In this document: positions 1 to 8,789 of the stretch, one piece after another
How positions within the stretch are numbered: the stretch's first letter is position 1
How the letters are laid out: every line of letters starts with the position of its first letter
Assembly (NCBI GenBank): GCA_047630275.1
Contig: JBLHVN010000001.1
Span: forward strand, 124,001-188,000
Length of the DNA: 64,000 nt
DNA from: GCA-2720865 sp047630275
Lineage (GTDB): Bacteria > Bdellovibrionota > Bacteriovoracia > Bacteriovoracales > Bacteriovoracaceae
Reading direction: 5' to 3'
Made by a program: the position numbers and the translations under genes
Notes under the pieces: generated by a model
Databases searched by the model: none
The model's input: only the letters and a program-made list of their open reading frames with translations
What the model was told of the DNA's origin: nothing

Positions 1-48
1 TAACTCTAATCTTTCAGGACATAAATGAAGATGGTGAAAAACCGAGTG

Positions 49-975
49 CTAAGATTTTTTTGATTTGAAGTTTTGTTTGTAGTAATTCCACATCTCTTCA
101 ATCCCATCATTAATATCTATGAAAGAGTGATCTGGAAAATGAGTCAGGATTTTATTGGAATTTAGAACAATCTTACTAAGATCACAGCTTCTTTGATCCT
201 GGTGATTTATTTTAAAGTCTTTATTTGTTACTTCTTTTAGTGCCTGGAGTAGTTCTAAGAGGCTTCTTCCTTTGTGGCTTCCAATATTGTAAGTGTCACA
301 ATCTTCAATATCTTTAGTTATACTTAGGCCCATTAGCTTTGCTACATCAGTTGCATGAATATAGTCTCTGACGGCCTGTCCATCTCCAAGGAGAAGTATT
401 GGCTGATCCTCTAGGATACTATTCATCCATGCAGAGAGTACCCCTTGATTCCTTTGATATGCCCCGTAAGGATTGGCTATTCTATAGATATCGTAGTTGA
501 TCCCGTATCTGTTTTTCGCATACTTAAGAAAGTTCTCCATGCTCTGCTTAACAATTGCATAGGGAGAAAGAGGGTTGGTTAAATCAAGCTCTGTTACAGG
601 GTCTTTGGAGGGTCCATAAATAGTTCCACCTGACGAGCACATAACGACTTTTTTAACACCCTTCTGAGAGCAAAGGTCTAGAAAGTTTATAAATGGTATT
701 AGGTTTAAATATATATCCTCACTTGGATTTTGATAGGTGCTAGGAGGAGTGCTTTGGGTCAATACATGATATACAATGTCTTGTTGCTCTAGTGCTTTAG
801 AGATGTCCTCTTGGTTATTAAAGTCTCCAGTAAAATATTTTACATTTTGAAGTTTATCTTCGTTATTAAAATTTCGACTAAAGAGGCTTAGGTTAATATC
901 AAGTTCTTTCTCAAGAGACATTCTTAAGTAAGTGCCTATAAAACCGTTAGCGCCAAGTATGAGGACATTTTTCAT
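49..975 (-). CDS. NAD-dependent epimerase/dehydratase (extended SDR)
   Basis: A 308-residue extended short-chain dehydrogenase. The N-terminus carries the Rossmann motif GANGFIGTYL (GxxGxxG) at residues 8-17, followed by a CSSGGTIYG strand holding the catalytic Ser/Thr and an SPYAIVKQS segment with the YxxxK pair. RDYIHATDVAK in the second half is typical of NDP-sugar epimerases. The family epimerises or dehydrates NDP-sugars in the cytoplasm; the substrate cannot be told from sequence. Its start overlaps the stop of the upstream glycosyltransferase by four bases (ATGA), so the two are probably cotranscribed and translationally coupled. No clear gene lies in bases 1-48. Confidence 0.85.
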   Translation of the reverse strand: MKNVLILGANGFIGTYLRMSLEKELDINLSLFSRNFNNEDKLQNVKYFTGDFNNQEDISKALEQQDIVYHVLTQSTPPSTYQNPSEDIYLNLIPFINFLDLCSQKGVKKVVMCSSGGTIYGPSKDPVTELDLTNPLSPYAIVKQSMENFLKYAKNRYGINYDIYRIANPYGAYQRNQGVLSAWMNSILEDQPILLLGDGQAVRDYIHATDVAKLMGLSITKDIEDCDTYNIGSHKGRSLLELLQALKEVTNKDFKINHQDQRSCDLSKIVLNSNKILTHFPDHSFIDINDGIEEMWNYYKQNFKSKKS

Positions 976-1904
976 AATTGATTAAATCCAAAGCTTTCAG
1001 AAATAATTGAATGAGGTCTCTTTTTTCCTTCAGAGTATATCCGAGCAATATATTCTCCGATAATTCCAAGGCAAATAAGGTTTACTGAACCAAAGAAGAG
1101 GATCATCAGAGCTATTGTTGAAAAGCCAGGGCTTGAAATACCAACGAAAAAATACTTTGTTAGTAAGTACAAACTATAAACGATAGCGAAGCTTAATGAG
1201 AAAAAACCTAAGACTGTGGTGAGGCGAAGAGGTAAGTTTGAAAATGAAAAGATACCATCTGAAGCGATAGATAATAGTTTGCGAAGTGAGTAGCCCGACT
1301 TACCTTCAAATCTTGCTTCTCTGTTGTATTCGACTCCAATTTGATTAAATCCGACCCATGACCGGATACCTCGTAAAAATGGATTCACTTCATTTAGAGA
1401 AAGCATATTATCTAGAACTCTTCTGTTCATAACACAAAAATCACCACTATCGAGAGGGATTTCTATAGAACTTAAGGCCCTTAATATCTTGTAAAAATAT
1501 TTATATGAAAGAACCTTTAAAAAAGACTCCTTTCTTTTTCTTCTTACTCCATAGGCAACATCATAGCCTTCATCTAAGTATTTAAAGAAAACAGGTAAGA
1601 GAGAAGGTGGATCTTGCAAGTCATCATCAATAATTGCAATATACTCACCGGTACTAAGCCTTAGTCCCGTTAGAACAGCACTTTGATGACCAAAGTTTCT
1701 AGATAGCTTGCAGCCTTTAATGTAGTCATACTGTTTAGATAGCTCTTGGATTTTATCGTAACTTTTGTCACTACTACCATCGTCTATAAGTAACAACTCA
1801 AGCTTCCAATTACCTTTAATTCGCTCCACTTCAATTGCCTCAAGAAGTGTGACCATGATCGAGGCTGAATTATAAACGGGAATTACAAGAGAGATGTTTT
1901 TCAT
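972..1904 (-). CDS. Family 2 glycosyltransferase, GtrB/DPM1-like with C-terminal membrane helices
   Basis: I start this at the ATG at 1904 (310 residues), because MKNISLVIPVYNSAS is the classic GT2 N-terminus; the longer reading frame upstream is low-complexity and would run into the divergent gene. The GT-A fold shows LLLIDDGSSDKS and IAIIDDDLQDPP (the DxD region). Two hydrophobic helices follow near the C-terminus (about residues 230-290). This layout matches bacterial polyprenyl-phosphate glucosyltransferases such as GtrB and ArnC, which load a sugar onto undecaprenyl phosphate at the inner membrane. Such a donor could feed the GT-C-type proteins found elsewhere in the window. Exact sugar unknown. 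Confidence 0.85.
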   Translation of the reverse strand: MKNISLVIPVYNSASIMVTLLEAIEVERIKGNWKLELLLIDDGSSDKSYDKIQELSKQYDYIKGCKLSRNFGHQSAVLTGLRLSTGEYIAIIDDDLQDPPSLLPVFFKYLDEGYDVAYGVRRKRKESFLKVLSYKYFYKILRALSSIEIPLDSGDFCVMNRRVLDNMLSLNEVNPFLRGIRSWVGFNQIGVEYNREARFEGKSGYSLRKLLSIASDGIFSFSNLPLRLTTVLGFFSLSFAIVYSLYLLTKYFFVGISSPGFSTIALMILFFGSVNLICLGIIGEYIARIYSEGKKRPHSIISESFGFNQL

Positions 1905-2029
1905 AAAGATGATGGTGTCGCGTGTTATGTGAAAAATAAATTGTAGCAAGTTAGAACTAGAGATACAATAAAATGGACCTATAATCGATATTTTTATGAG
2001 TAATAACCCCTTTGCAGTACTAAGTGTAT
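1905..2029. promoter_or_regulatory. Divergent intergenic region with a TATAAT box
   Basis: About 120 bases separate the divergent GT2 gene and the GT-C-like gene. A consensus TATAAT lies at 1980-1985 on the plus strand, about 45 bases before the plus-strand start. I see no good -35 hexamer at the right distance, so this is a weak promoter call. Confidence 0.25.
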
Positions 2030-3736
2030 ATGATTGATTTTTCACAAAAACATGTAAAAAAAACCTTGGGAATATTGATAATTTTGGTTGTCTCCTTTCT
2101 CTGTTGGCGCTCCTATTCACTCGATCTGATTACCCACTGGGAATCACCTAGAGTATTTAAAATGTTTCAGAGCACTGAGAAAGCTAAAATACCAAGTTTG
2201 CGAATTCAAAAGGGTGGCAATACAGGTGGCTGTCAGTATGAGCACGACTATGCTCATATAACTATTCAAAAATACATACTTCAAAAGCTTCATTTAAATA
2301 CTTCAATTAGAAATATTAGGGGAGTGAGTTTTGTTTTTGGGGCACTTGCTCTGTGTGTTCTATTTATGTTTCTTTTGAAGCAAACGAGCTTCTTGATATC
2401 GCTTGCGAGTACTTTATTACTTGGGACTTTACCAATATATGTAGCATTTCAAAATGTGCTCTTTCCTCAAATCGCTGTTGTCGCTTTTTGCGCCTTGATA
2501 CTTTATTTTTCCCAAAGCTATCTTGAGAGGCCACTACGTAAAAAGAATCTTTATATATTTGCCTTGGCACTTCTCTTCGCCATCACCTCGACATCATACT
2601 TAATTGGAAGATTATTTATGGTAATTATTTATGGAATTTTATTATTAAATTCTTTTATAGATTTTCGAACCTTAAAGCTTGAAGAAAAAAAGGATATTCA
2701 GCTTAATTTGTTTTCCCTCTTTAAAATATTCATTTTACATGTACTAATATTAGGAATTTTTAAGCTAAGCAACATACCACTATTCTTTTCGCCTGAGTTC
2801 TTATTTAGCCCACTTGGCGAATACATGACGGGAGAGTCTGCAAGCTTCCTAACTGGTCTCTTTAAAAATCTTATTTTCTTGGTTAAGTATCTTATGATGG
2901 GGCTTCCCTATATTGATACTCAACCTAGTTCTTTTATGGCGTTTGGCGATGGGAGAGTTAGTCTATTTTCACTATCCATCTTTTTGATCTTTTCTTTAGG
3001 TTTTCTCATCTCACTTTCTAAGAAAAACATGAAGAAGAATTTATTAATAATGATCACCTTTTTTGGTATGGTCTTAATGCTCCTTATGTCTCAAATATAT
3101 ATTGTAATGGGAGAAGAATCTTATACTTTAAGTACTTATAGAAGTTTTTGCCTTGTTCTTTTTTTACCTTTCTTTTCTTATCTAGCATTCGAATTTATTT
3201 ATAAAAAGAATAGGACAGTTTGTATTGTGGCTGTGGTTATTTTATTAGGAGTAAATGTTAGTGAAATAATAAAAAATAATAGAGACTTTTCTGATCTGAT
3301 GAAAAATAAGAGCACCGCATATAAATCTTTAGATGGGCCCGAAGGCTATGAAGTAAGACGACAGACTGGCTACTACTTTGAAAAACCATTGCTGATTTAT
3401 CGAATAAGTAATTATATACATGATGTTCTTAAAAATGATTCTGAGAGGAATAAGAAGAAAATATTCTTTATAGATCAGAAAAAACTTAGAGATTACAAAT
3501 ATAAATTCAATTGTGGAATTTACTTAAACTCCTATCTCAAGACATTTATTAATATCTATCTACAGGAGCACGACTATAGTTTAGCTTACTTTGAAAAAAA
3601 TAGAGTTAACACTCTCTCTCCGAATCACTTTATAGCAGTAAGTCGTGAAGAGGTGTATGCATTTTTGAAATATTATCACCCAGAAAAAATACAAGTCTAC
3701 GACTTAAATGAACAGTTCTTGAGAGTACAAGAATAA
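2030..3736 (+). CDS. Polytopic membrane protein, GT-C glycosyltransferase-like
   Basis: About 568 residues from the ATG at 2030; a GTG at 2024 is an alternative and neither has a strong Shine-Dalgarno. After an N-terminal helix comes a soluble loop with an EHDYAH segment, then roughly ten hydrophobic segments to about residue 410, and a soluble C-terminal domain of about 150 residues. This is the architecture of GT-C enzymes (PMT/ArnT/RgtA-D-like), which use polyprenyl-phosphate sugars on the periplasmic face. The early acidic loop could hold the catalytic acid, but I cannot assign it. It is divergent from a GtrB-like donor-making gene, a combination known in glycan side-chain modification systems. 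Function is inferred from topology only. Confidence 0.6.
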   Translation: MIDFSQKHVKKTLGILIILVVSFLCWRSYSLDLITHWESPRVFKMFQSTEKAKIPSLRIQKGGNTGGCQYEHDYAHITIQKYILQKLHLNTSIRNIRGVSFVFGALALCVLFMFLLKQTSFLISLASTLLLGTLPIYVAFQNVLFPQIAVVAFCALILYFSQSYLERPLRKKNLYIFALALLFAITSTSYLIGRLFMVIIYGILLLNSFIDFRTLKLEEKKDIQLNLFSLFKIFILHVLILGIFKLSNIPLFFSPEFLFSPLGEYMTGESASFLTGLFKNLIFLVKYLMMGLPYIDTQPSSFMAFGDGRVSLFSLSIFLIFSLGFLISLSKKNMKKNLLIMITFFGMVLMLLMSQIYIVMGEESYTLSTYRSFCLVLFLPFFSYLAFEFIYKKNRTVCIVAVVILLGVNVSEIIKNNRDFSDLMKNKSTAYKSLDGPEGYEVRRQTGYYFEKPLLIYRISNYIHDVLKNDSERNKKKIFFIDQKKLRDYKYKFNCGIYLNSYLKTFINIYLQEHDYSLAYFEKNRVNTLSPNHFIAVSREEVYAFLKYYHPEKIQVYDLNEQFLRVQE

Positions 3737-3950
3737 TACTTTCTTCTACTAAGAGAAGACCTTTACTCAGTATTACACCTTTCAATTGAGGTTCTTAGAT
3801 TCAACAAGAAAAGAATTAGAAGAAAAATTACTTAATGCGGAGCATTTGAGCGTTTAGGGAAAAAATTATCACTAAATTATATTCCAAATTGATGCTCTAG
3901 ATTATAACCTCTAGAATGGCTAAATATTAAAATCAAAAGGTGTCTCCATA

Positions 3951-5669
3951 GTGCAGGATCATTCAATAAAGCAGTATTACAAGTCAGCACTCCTTTTTGT
4001 TGGAATCGTGGGGATAGCCTTTTTATGTCTAGAATTAGTTTCTTACTTTTATTTCAAGAATAAAGAGTTAGCTAACACACCCTCTCCTGATGAGGTAAGT
4101 ACTAGTAATACAGCTGGGCAAATACTTAATACGTCCACAACATCACTAGAAACATTTAAAGTCGCAACTTTTGGCTCATCTGAGACACAAGGTTATGGAA
4201 GTGTTAGAAACTATAGCGCCTTATTGAAGCATGAATTAGAGAAAGTATTCCCTAGTAAAAGCGTAATAGTTGATACTCATGTTCTAGAAGAAAAAACATT
4301 TTCGACACACCAATATAAGAAAGTTATATCTCTAGTAAAAGATTACGATCTCTTGGTCGTATCTGCTGGTAATTCAGAGCTAAAGAACCTCTTTGCTCAA
4401 AAAGAAGTTTTTAGAAAACGAGAGGTCAAAGTAAATTATAAGAAAGAGGCCTCAGAATTAAGTGTATCATCTCCAAGCAAAATTGATCTCGGCAGGGAGC
4501 TTGTTAAATACTCCTCTTTTTTCAAGATACTAAAAAAAATTGAATCTCGAATAGAAACAAAACTAAAGTTTCTATTTAAAAAAAATAATTTACCCGAAGA
4601 TAAAAATAAGAAATTTCCAAGCACTCACTTTAGAAATGAACCTCTAATATCTAAAGAAGAACTTAGACATGTCGAACAACAATGGCATAGTTCACTTGTA
4701 GAAGTTTCAAAAGTAGCAATGAATAATAAGAAAAACATCTTGTTTGTTAATCTGATGGGGCATGAATTATGGCGCCCAGCTTTTTCAGTTATTGAACCAA
4801 GCGCTAATCGAATAGAAATTATTTCTCAAATTCAAAGGGCAGAGAGTTTCTTAGAAAAGAAAAAATATAAAGAAACTTTCGAAATTGTTAGTAAGTTGCC
4901 AAGCTCTGCAATTGTTGAATATTTGAAGGGGGCAGCACTATTCTATATGAATCACAAAAAGAAAGCCTTTATATATTTAAGGCTTTCAATGAGTTTAGAT
5001 CCTGTGAAATTTCGAGCTTGGGATAGTTTACACCTTATTAGCAAGAAGGTTGCTAGTGAAAGTTCTTATGTTAAAAACATTGACCTAGTTGAATACCTCC
5101 ACAGCTTTATCTTAGCGGGGTTTGAATATGATGATTTCTTTAACGACTTTCATCATTACAATTTTAAAGGACAGATGATTATTGGTAAAAAAATAGCCTG
5201 CGAAATAGCTAGTCTCTATAAGAAATCTTGTACACCATTTTCAAAAAGCTCGGCCATATTTAGTGAAAAAGAAAAAGAGTACCTTAAAGCATTACGCGTC
5301 TCTCAAGATGAAAAACAAAGAGCTTATTTTACTCAAGCTAGGTGGCATTCAGGAATGGGAAACTCTATCTCCACCTACAGAGAGCAGTTTAGAGAACGAG
5401 CTCTAAGGGCGATTGAGGCTTTCTATCAAAACAGTGATAAATCCCCATCTTCAACTATTAAATACCTAATATTTAAATCGCTAAATACTAAGGATGACCT
5501 AACTCTATCTGTAGAGTTATTAAGAAAAGCTAAGAGTACTTCATTACATGAAATGGAAAAACTAATGTTAAAAAACTTAAATACAGGCAAGATTATCTAT
5601 TATGCCTTTCTTGATAAAGGAATTCGTTACTCATTTGATACTAAGGAATTTAAAATTGAAAATAAATAA
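3951..5669 (+). CDS. Membrane-anchored SGNH hydrolase-like protein with helical-repeat insert
   Basis: A GTG start with AAAAGG about ten bases upstream gives 572 residues. One N-terminal membrane helix (about residues 12-33) is followed by an SGNH block I (FGSSETQGYG, near residue 73) and a block III-like SAGNSEL. The block V pair sits in NDFHHYNFKG (about residues 397-406), supplying a possible Asp-His. Between blocks III and V lies a TPR-like helical stretch (about 285-345). SGNH proteins of this kind transfer or remove O-acetyl groups on exopolysaccharides (AlgJ/AlgX, PatB). The convergent neighbour is an MBOAT acyltransferase, the usual partner. About 140 residues follow block V with no recognised domain. 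Confidence 0.6.
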   Translation: MQDHSIKQYYKSALLFVGIVGIAFLCLELVSYFYFKNKELANTPSPDEVSTSNTAGQILNTSTTSLETFKVATFGSSETQGYGSVRNYSALLKHELEKVFPSKSVIVDTHVLEEKTFSTHQYKKVISLVKDYDLLVVSAGNSELKNLFAQKEVFRKREVKVNYKKEASELSVSSPSKIDLGRELVKYSSFFKILKKIESRIETKLKFLFKKNNLPEDKNKKFPSTHFRNEPLISKEELRHVEQQWHSSLVEVSKVAMNNKKNILFVNLMGHELWRPAFSVIEPSANRIEIISQIQRAESFLEKKKYKETFEIVSKLPSSAIVEYLKGAALFYMNHKKKAFIYLRLSMSLDPVKFRAWDSLHLISKKVASESSYVKNIDLVEYLHSFILAGFEYDDFFNDFHHYNFKGQMIIGKKIACEIASLYKKSCTPFSKSSAIFSEKEKEYLKALRVSQDEKQRAYFTQARWHSGMGNSISTYREQFRERALRAIEAFYQNSDKSPSSTIKYLIFKSLNTKDDLTLSVELLRKAKSTSLHEMEKLMLKNLNTGKIIYYAFLDKGIRYSFDTKEFKIENK

Positions 5670-7068
5670 ATTCTTCAGAAATCAGTGGTCTTAGATAGTA
5701 TAAAATTGTTATGAAAACTAAGTATATAATAAATTGTAAACCTTTCGGAGAGTCAAACATTGCTTGATGAATATTTTTTCTCTTAGAGATATAGTGAATG
5801 CTCTCCATAAAAAATACTGATGTAAAACCAATCAGTAGAGTGGGTTCAGATTTTACGTAAAAATAAATACCGCCGAGACCATTGAAAACCTCAAACAGAT
5901 TCAAGTACTTTCTTGCGATATAGACCGAGGTACTTAAATCGTCTGCTCTAAAGAAAATCCATGCCAGACAAACGATATAGAATATAAAAATAATTTTGAC
6001 TGGTTTATATACATTGATTTTAAAGTTTGAATACATCTTCTCGATGCAAAGAAAGACTCCATGAATGGCACCCCATATTAAAAAATTAAAACTAGCACCA
6101 TGCCAAAGTCCGCTCAAACAGAATGTAATAAGAATATTTCGAAAAACCTTTATTCTTGAAGACTTATTTCCACCTAATGGAATGTAGAGGTAATCCCTGA
6201 ACCAAGTAGACAGGGAGATATGCCACCTTTTCCAAAATTCAGTTAAACTTGTGGCAATATAAGGCTGATTAAAGTTTTTCATCAAATCAAATCCAAGCAT
6301 TCTTGAACAGCCAATCGCAATATTCGAATAGCCTGCAAAGTCACAATAGATTTGAAAGGCAAAACAAATAGTCCCTAAGAATATCATGGCAGGGGAGTAG
6401 TCATGGGGTGATGAGTATACCTTATTAACAAGTATGGCGAGGTTATCAGCAATTAGGAGCTTCATCATTAAACCCCATATTATTAAATTAAAACCAGAGG
6501 CCACCTGACTCATATTGAATGATCTTTGCCTTAGCATTTGTGGCATGAGGTGACTGGCCCTCTCAATTGGACCTGCTACTAATTGTGGAAAAAAAGAAAC
6601 AAAGAGAGAAAAAGAGAGGAGATCTGTTGTTGGTTTAAGCTTCCCTTTGTAAATATCTATTGAGTAACTCAATGTTTGGAAAGTATAAAAAGAAATACCA
6701 ACGGGGAGAATAATATTTAAAGAACTGCCAATACTCGAAATTCCAAGAATACTTAATAAGTGATTAAATTCAGTAATAAAAAAATTAAAGTATTTAAATA
6801 TAGCCAAGAATCCTAGGTTAGTAGTGAGGCTAATTAGCAAATATCTTTTTCTTTGTTTTTGTTCTTTAAATTTAAAAATCTTCATACCACAATAGTAATC
6901 AACGACCGTGCTCAACATGATTAAAGATAAGAACTTTACAGACCAACAACCATAAAAATAATAACTTGCAGCAAGTAAGAGGATATTTTGATTTCTTTTA
7001 TTTAATAACCAATAGAGGTGAAAGACTAGTACAAAGAAAAAAATGAAATGTAATGAATTAAACAGCAA
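5650..7068 (-). CDS. MBOAT family O-acyltransferase (AlgI/PatA-like)
   Basis: A 472-residue polytopic membrane protein beginning MLFNSLHF, the usual AlgI-type start. The core shows FFPQLVAGPIERASHL, EFWKRWHISLSTWFRDYLYIP and SGLWHGASFNFLIWGAIHG, with the two conserved histidines near residues 323 and 336. MBOAT proteins carry acyl groups, usually acetyl, across the inner membrane to a periplasmic acceptor or SGNH partner. The gene is convergent with the SGNH-like gene and the two overlap by 20 bases at their 3' ends, so they form a likely functional pair in two transcripts. Confidence 0.92.
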   Translation of the reverse strand: MLFNSLHFIFFFVLVFHLYWLLNKRNQNILLLAASYYFYGCWSVKFLSLIMLSTVVDYYCGMKIFKFKEQKQRKRYLLISLTTNLGFLAIFKYFNFFITEFNHLLSILGISSIGSSLNIILPVGISFYTFQTLSYSIDIYKGKLKPTTDLLSFSLFVSFFPQLVAGPIERASHLMPQMLRQRSFNMSQVASGFNLIIWGLMMKLLIADNLAILVNKVYSSPHDYSPAMIFLGTICFAFQIYCDFAGYSNIAIGCSRMLGFDLMKNFNQPYIATSLTEFWKRWHISLSTWFRDYLYIPLGGNKSSRIKVFRNILITFCLSGLWHGASFNFLIWGAIHGVFLCIEKMYSNFKINVYKPVKIIFIFYIVCLAWIFFRADDLSTSVYIARKYLNLFEVFNGLGGIYFYVKSEPTLLIGFTSVFFMESIHYISKRKNIHQAMFDSPKGLQFIIYLVFITILYYLRPLISEEFIYFQF

Positions 7069-7800
7069 CTCAAACTTTCCTTAGTCAAGAAACACATCAA
7101 GAAATATTATATCTAAAAGATACTTAAAGTCCCTTAAAAACTGTAAAAATGTATATTCAGATAGTTCTGCTAATCTGTAGCGCTTGTTAAAACCCTAAGC
7201 ATCAGAGTATTATATTCTTAAAAAAATGATAAGACTTTATCATTCAATGTATACGCAGCTGTAAATGCTGTTTCAATTGTATTGAGCTTACAACAGGCCA
7301 TCTTAGAATACGTATCGAAAAATGTTCGTTGATAAATTCGCCCACCCCCTTCTATGGTTTCAACAAAATAAGTCTCTTGAGATCCTAAGTAGCCAGGGTG
7401 TGTTCAGTTTCAATCTTTCCTATAAAGTACATCACATGTTATATTCCGTAGCTTATAGGCGGTGTGATGTCATTTGTAAGACAATGCAGAAGAATTGTAT
7501 TGCTATTAATTTATGGCATTTATTAAAGAAGCTTTGTTTCTTATAATACTGCTTGTTTTAGCTAGTTTTGCGATTTAAAATGAGTGTTTCATACGAAGCC
7601 ATGATTAAGAGCAAAGTACAGCTTGAGATGCAAGGGCAAAAGATTGTAACCATGTGTGGGAGTAAGAGAAGTATGAACTTAAATGTCGCGGATCTAACAA
7701 AGCAAATCTTCAGAAATGGAAAACCTTTAGAGATGAAGAGAAAATTCCTAAGTTTAACTGTTGTAATGACTCAGAGGAAATCTACTGCTAAGGGTACATT
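7069..7800. other. 730-base gap with decayed coding traces and an orphan minus-strand terminator-like hairpin
   Basis: No convincing intact gene lies here. Two short open frames (7322-7546 and 7568-7804) look random. In the frame of the downstream formyltransferase, 7609-7788 reads as protein-like sequence broken by stops (for example NLQKWKTFRDEEKIPKF, then a stop and the formyltransferase ribosome site), so it may be the remains of an upstream cistron. At 7225-7244 an 8-bp perfect stem with a 4-base loop is followed, on the minus strand, by seven Ts; no minus-strand gene now lies upstream of it. Confidence 0.4.
7219..7244 (-). terminator. AT-rich rho-independent-like hairpin, orphan
   Basis: The arms AATGATAA and TTATCATT (7225-7232 and 7237-7244) flank a 4-base loop and are followed on the minus strand by a run of Ts (7220-7226). 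The stem has few G-C pairs, so it would be weak. It lies between the MBOAT start and a region with no minus-strand gene. Confidence 0.3.
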
Positions 7801-8520
7801 GTGAGAGTCGGTCTTATTAGTTACCAAACAGGTCACTTGAAAACAAAACAACTAATTGAAAAAATACTCCCGAAAGGTTTTGATATAACAGTCTTTGCCA
7901 TGCCTTTTATACACAGAACCAATAAGACTAAAAGAGCAAGCGATAGGCCTGATCAATTAATTGATCTAGATATAAAGTCTTTTTGCGAAGAGAGAGGAGT
8001 TGAATATCTTGCCTTGCCAGGATGGAGCGATGATCAAGCTCACAACTTTCCACTTAACTTTAGCTATTATTTAACATGTACTGCTAAGATAATACCAGAG
8101 TCGTTTATTCGAGATAGGGTGATCATTAACGCACACCCTGGAATGTTGCCAGAAAACAGAGGGCTAGATGCGCTTAAAAGATCCATCATTAAGCCAAGCA
8201 CCGTGGGGGTCAGTATTCACGCAATAAACAGCGACATTGACAGCGGCATACTGCTGCATAGAGAAGCTGTGCCAATATATGACAGCGATACATTTTCTGA
8301 CGTTGCTAATAGGGTCTATGAATTAGAACTAGAATTACAAACAAATGCAGATCTTTTTATTAAGAGGCTAGAAAATAAAAATCGTTTGCCAGATGGATAT
8401 GATTTGTCAAAAAGTAGAGTGTCGAAAGTTCAAGACGCTAATATTGAGCAAATATTCCAAAAAAACAAACAGGAGCTAATAAGACTTTCTCGGTTGGAAG
8501 TGGATAAGTTATCAAAGTGA
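7801..8520 (+). CDS. Formyltransferase-fold protein (possible sugar N-formyltransferase)
   Basis: A 239-residue protein with a GTG start and a TAAGGG ribosome site seven bases upstream. The formyltransferase active-site pattern is present: INAHPGMLPENRG gives Asn100 and His102, and NSDIDSGILL gives the Asp (145 or 147). The family uses N10-formyl-tetrahydrofolate to formylate amines, including purine precursors (PurN), Met-tRNA (Fmt) and dTDP/UDP/GDP-aminosugars (VioF, WlaRD and relatives). It lacks the extra C-terminal domain of Fmt/ArnA. Context makes an N-formyl aminosugar role the best guess. It stands alone on its strand, next to decayed sequence and an IS remnant, so it may have been acquired separately. 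Confidence 0.75.
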   Translation: MRVGLISYQTGHLKTKQLIEKILPKGFDITVFAMPFIHRTNKTKRASDRPDQLIDLDIKSFCEERGVEYLALPGWSDDQAHNFPLNFSYYLTCTAKIIPESFIRDRVIINAHPGMLPENRGLDALKRSIIKPSTVGVSIHAINSDIDSGILLHREAVPIYDSDTFSDVANRVYELELELQTNADLFIKRLENKNRLPDGYDLSKSRVSKVQDANIEQIFQKNKQELIRLSRLEVDKLSK

Positions 8521-8537
8521 GCTCTCAATAAGGATCT

Positions 8538-8787
8538 TGGACCTCCCACCAAAAGTGGACAGTTTTCTAAGTGTAGTACAACTACAATCTAAGAGAGAAA
8601 GATGACTAAAAGAAACAGCATTTACGCTGCTGAATTCAAGACAAAAGCTGTTAAAATGACTAAAGATTAAGGTATCACGAAGACGGTATATGTTGACTTT
8701 AGCGCTGGAATAGTCGCGGCTAAAGTTGTGCTGGACAAAAAAATACTTCTTGAAAACCCAGCAAAACTCCTTAAGAAAGTAAAATAA
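8538..8787 (+). mobile_element. Degenerate IS3-family remnant
   Basis: About 250 bases. The left edge (8538-8562) resembles IS3-family terminal repeats (TGGACCTCCC..., then AAAGTGGACA). It leads into a start codon at 8602 and a short broken frame resembling the N-terminus of an OrfA transposase (AAEFKTKAVKM). Nothing of OrfB or a right end is visible. A small perfect hairpin (GTAGT-ACA-ACTAC) lies at 8572-8584. The remnant records a past insertion between the formyltransferase and the TIGR04372-like gene. Confidence 0.55.
8602..8787 (+). pseudogene. Truncated transposase OrfA fragment
   Basis: 61 codons plus the final stop, interrupted by an in-frame TAA at 8668-8670. The N-terminal part (MTKRNSIYAAEFKTKAVKM) matches the usual start of IS3/IS911-type OrfA helix-turn-helix proteins. 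The remainder is shortened and has lost the recognition-helix pattern. Too short and too disrupted to be functional. Confidence 0.55.
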
Positions 8788-8789
8788 GT

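Noticed and set aside
972..2120. Extended reading frame for the first GT2 gene (382 residues)
   Set aside because: The extra 72 N-terminal residues lie before the canonical GT2 start, have no domain, and would overlap the divergent gene; the ATG at 1904 is used.
7322..7546. A 74-codon plus-strand open frame
   Set aside because: No recognisable motif and no ribosome site; the sequence looks random and the surrounding gap shows decay, so I left it out of the gene list.
7568..7804. A 78-codon plus-strand frame ending four bases into the formyltransferase (GTGA)
   Set aside because: The overlap looks like coupling, but the protein has no motif and another frame of the same bases reads more protein-like; treated as chance.
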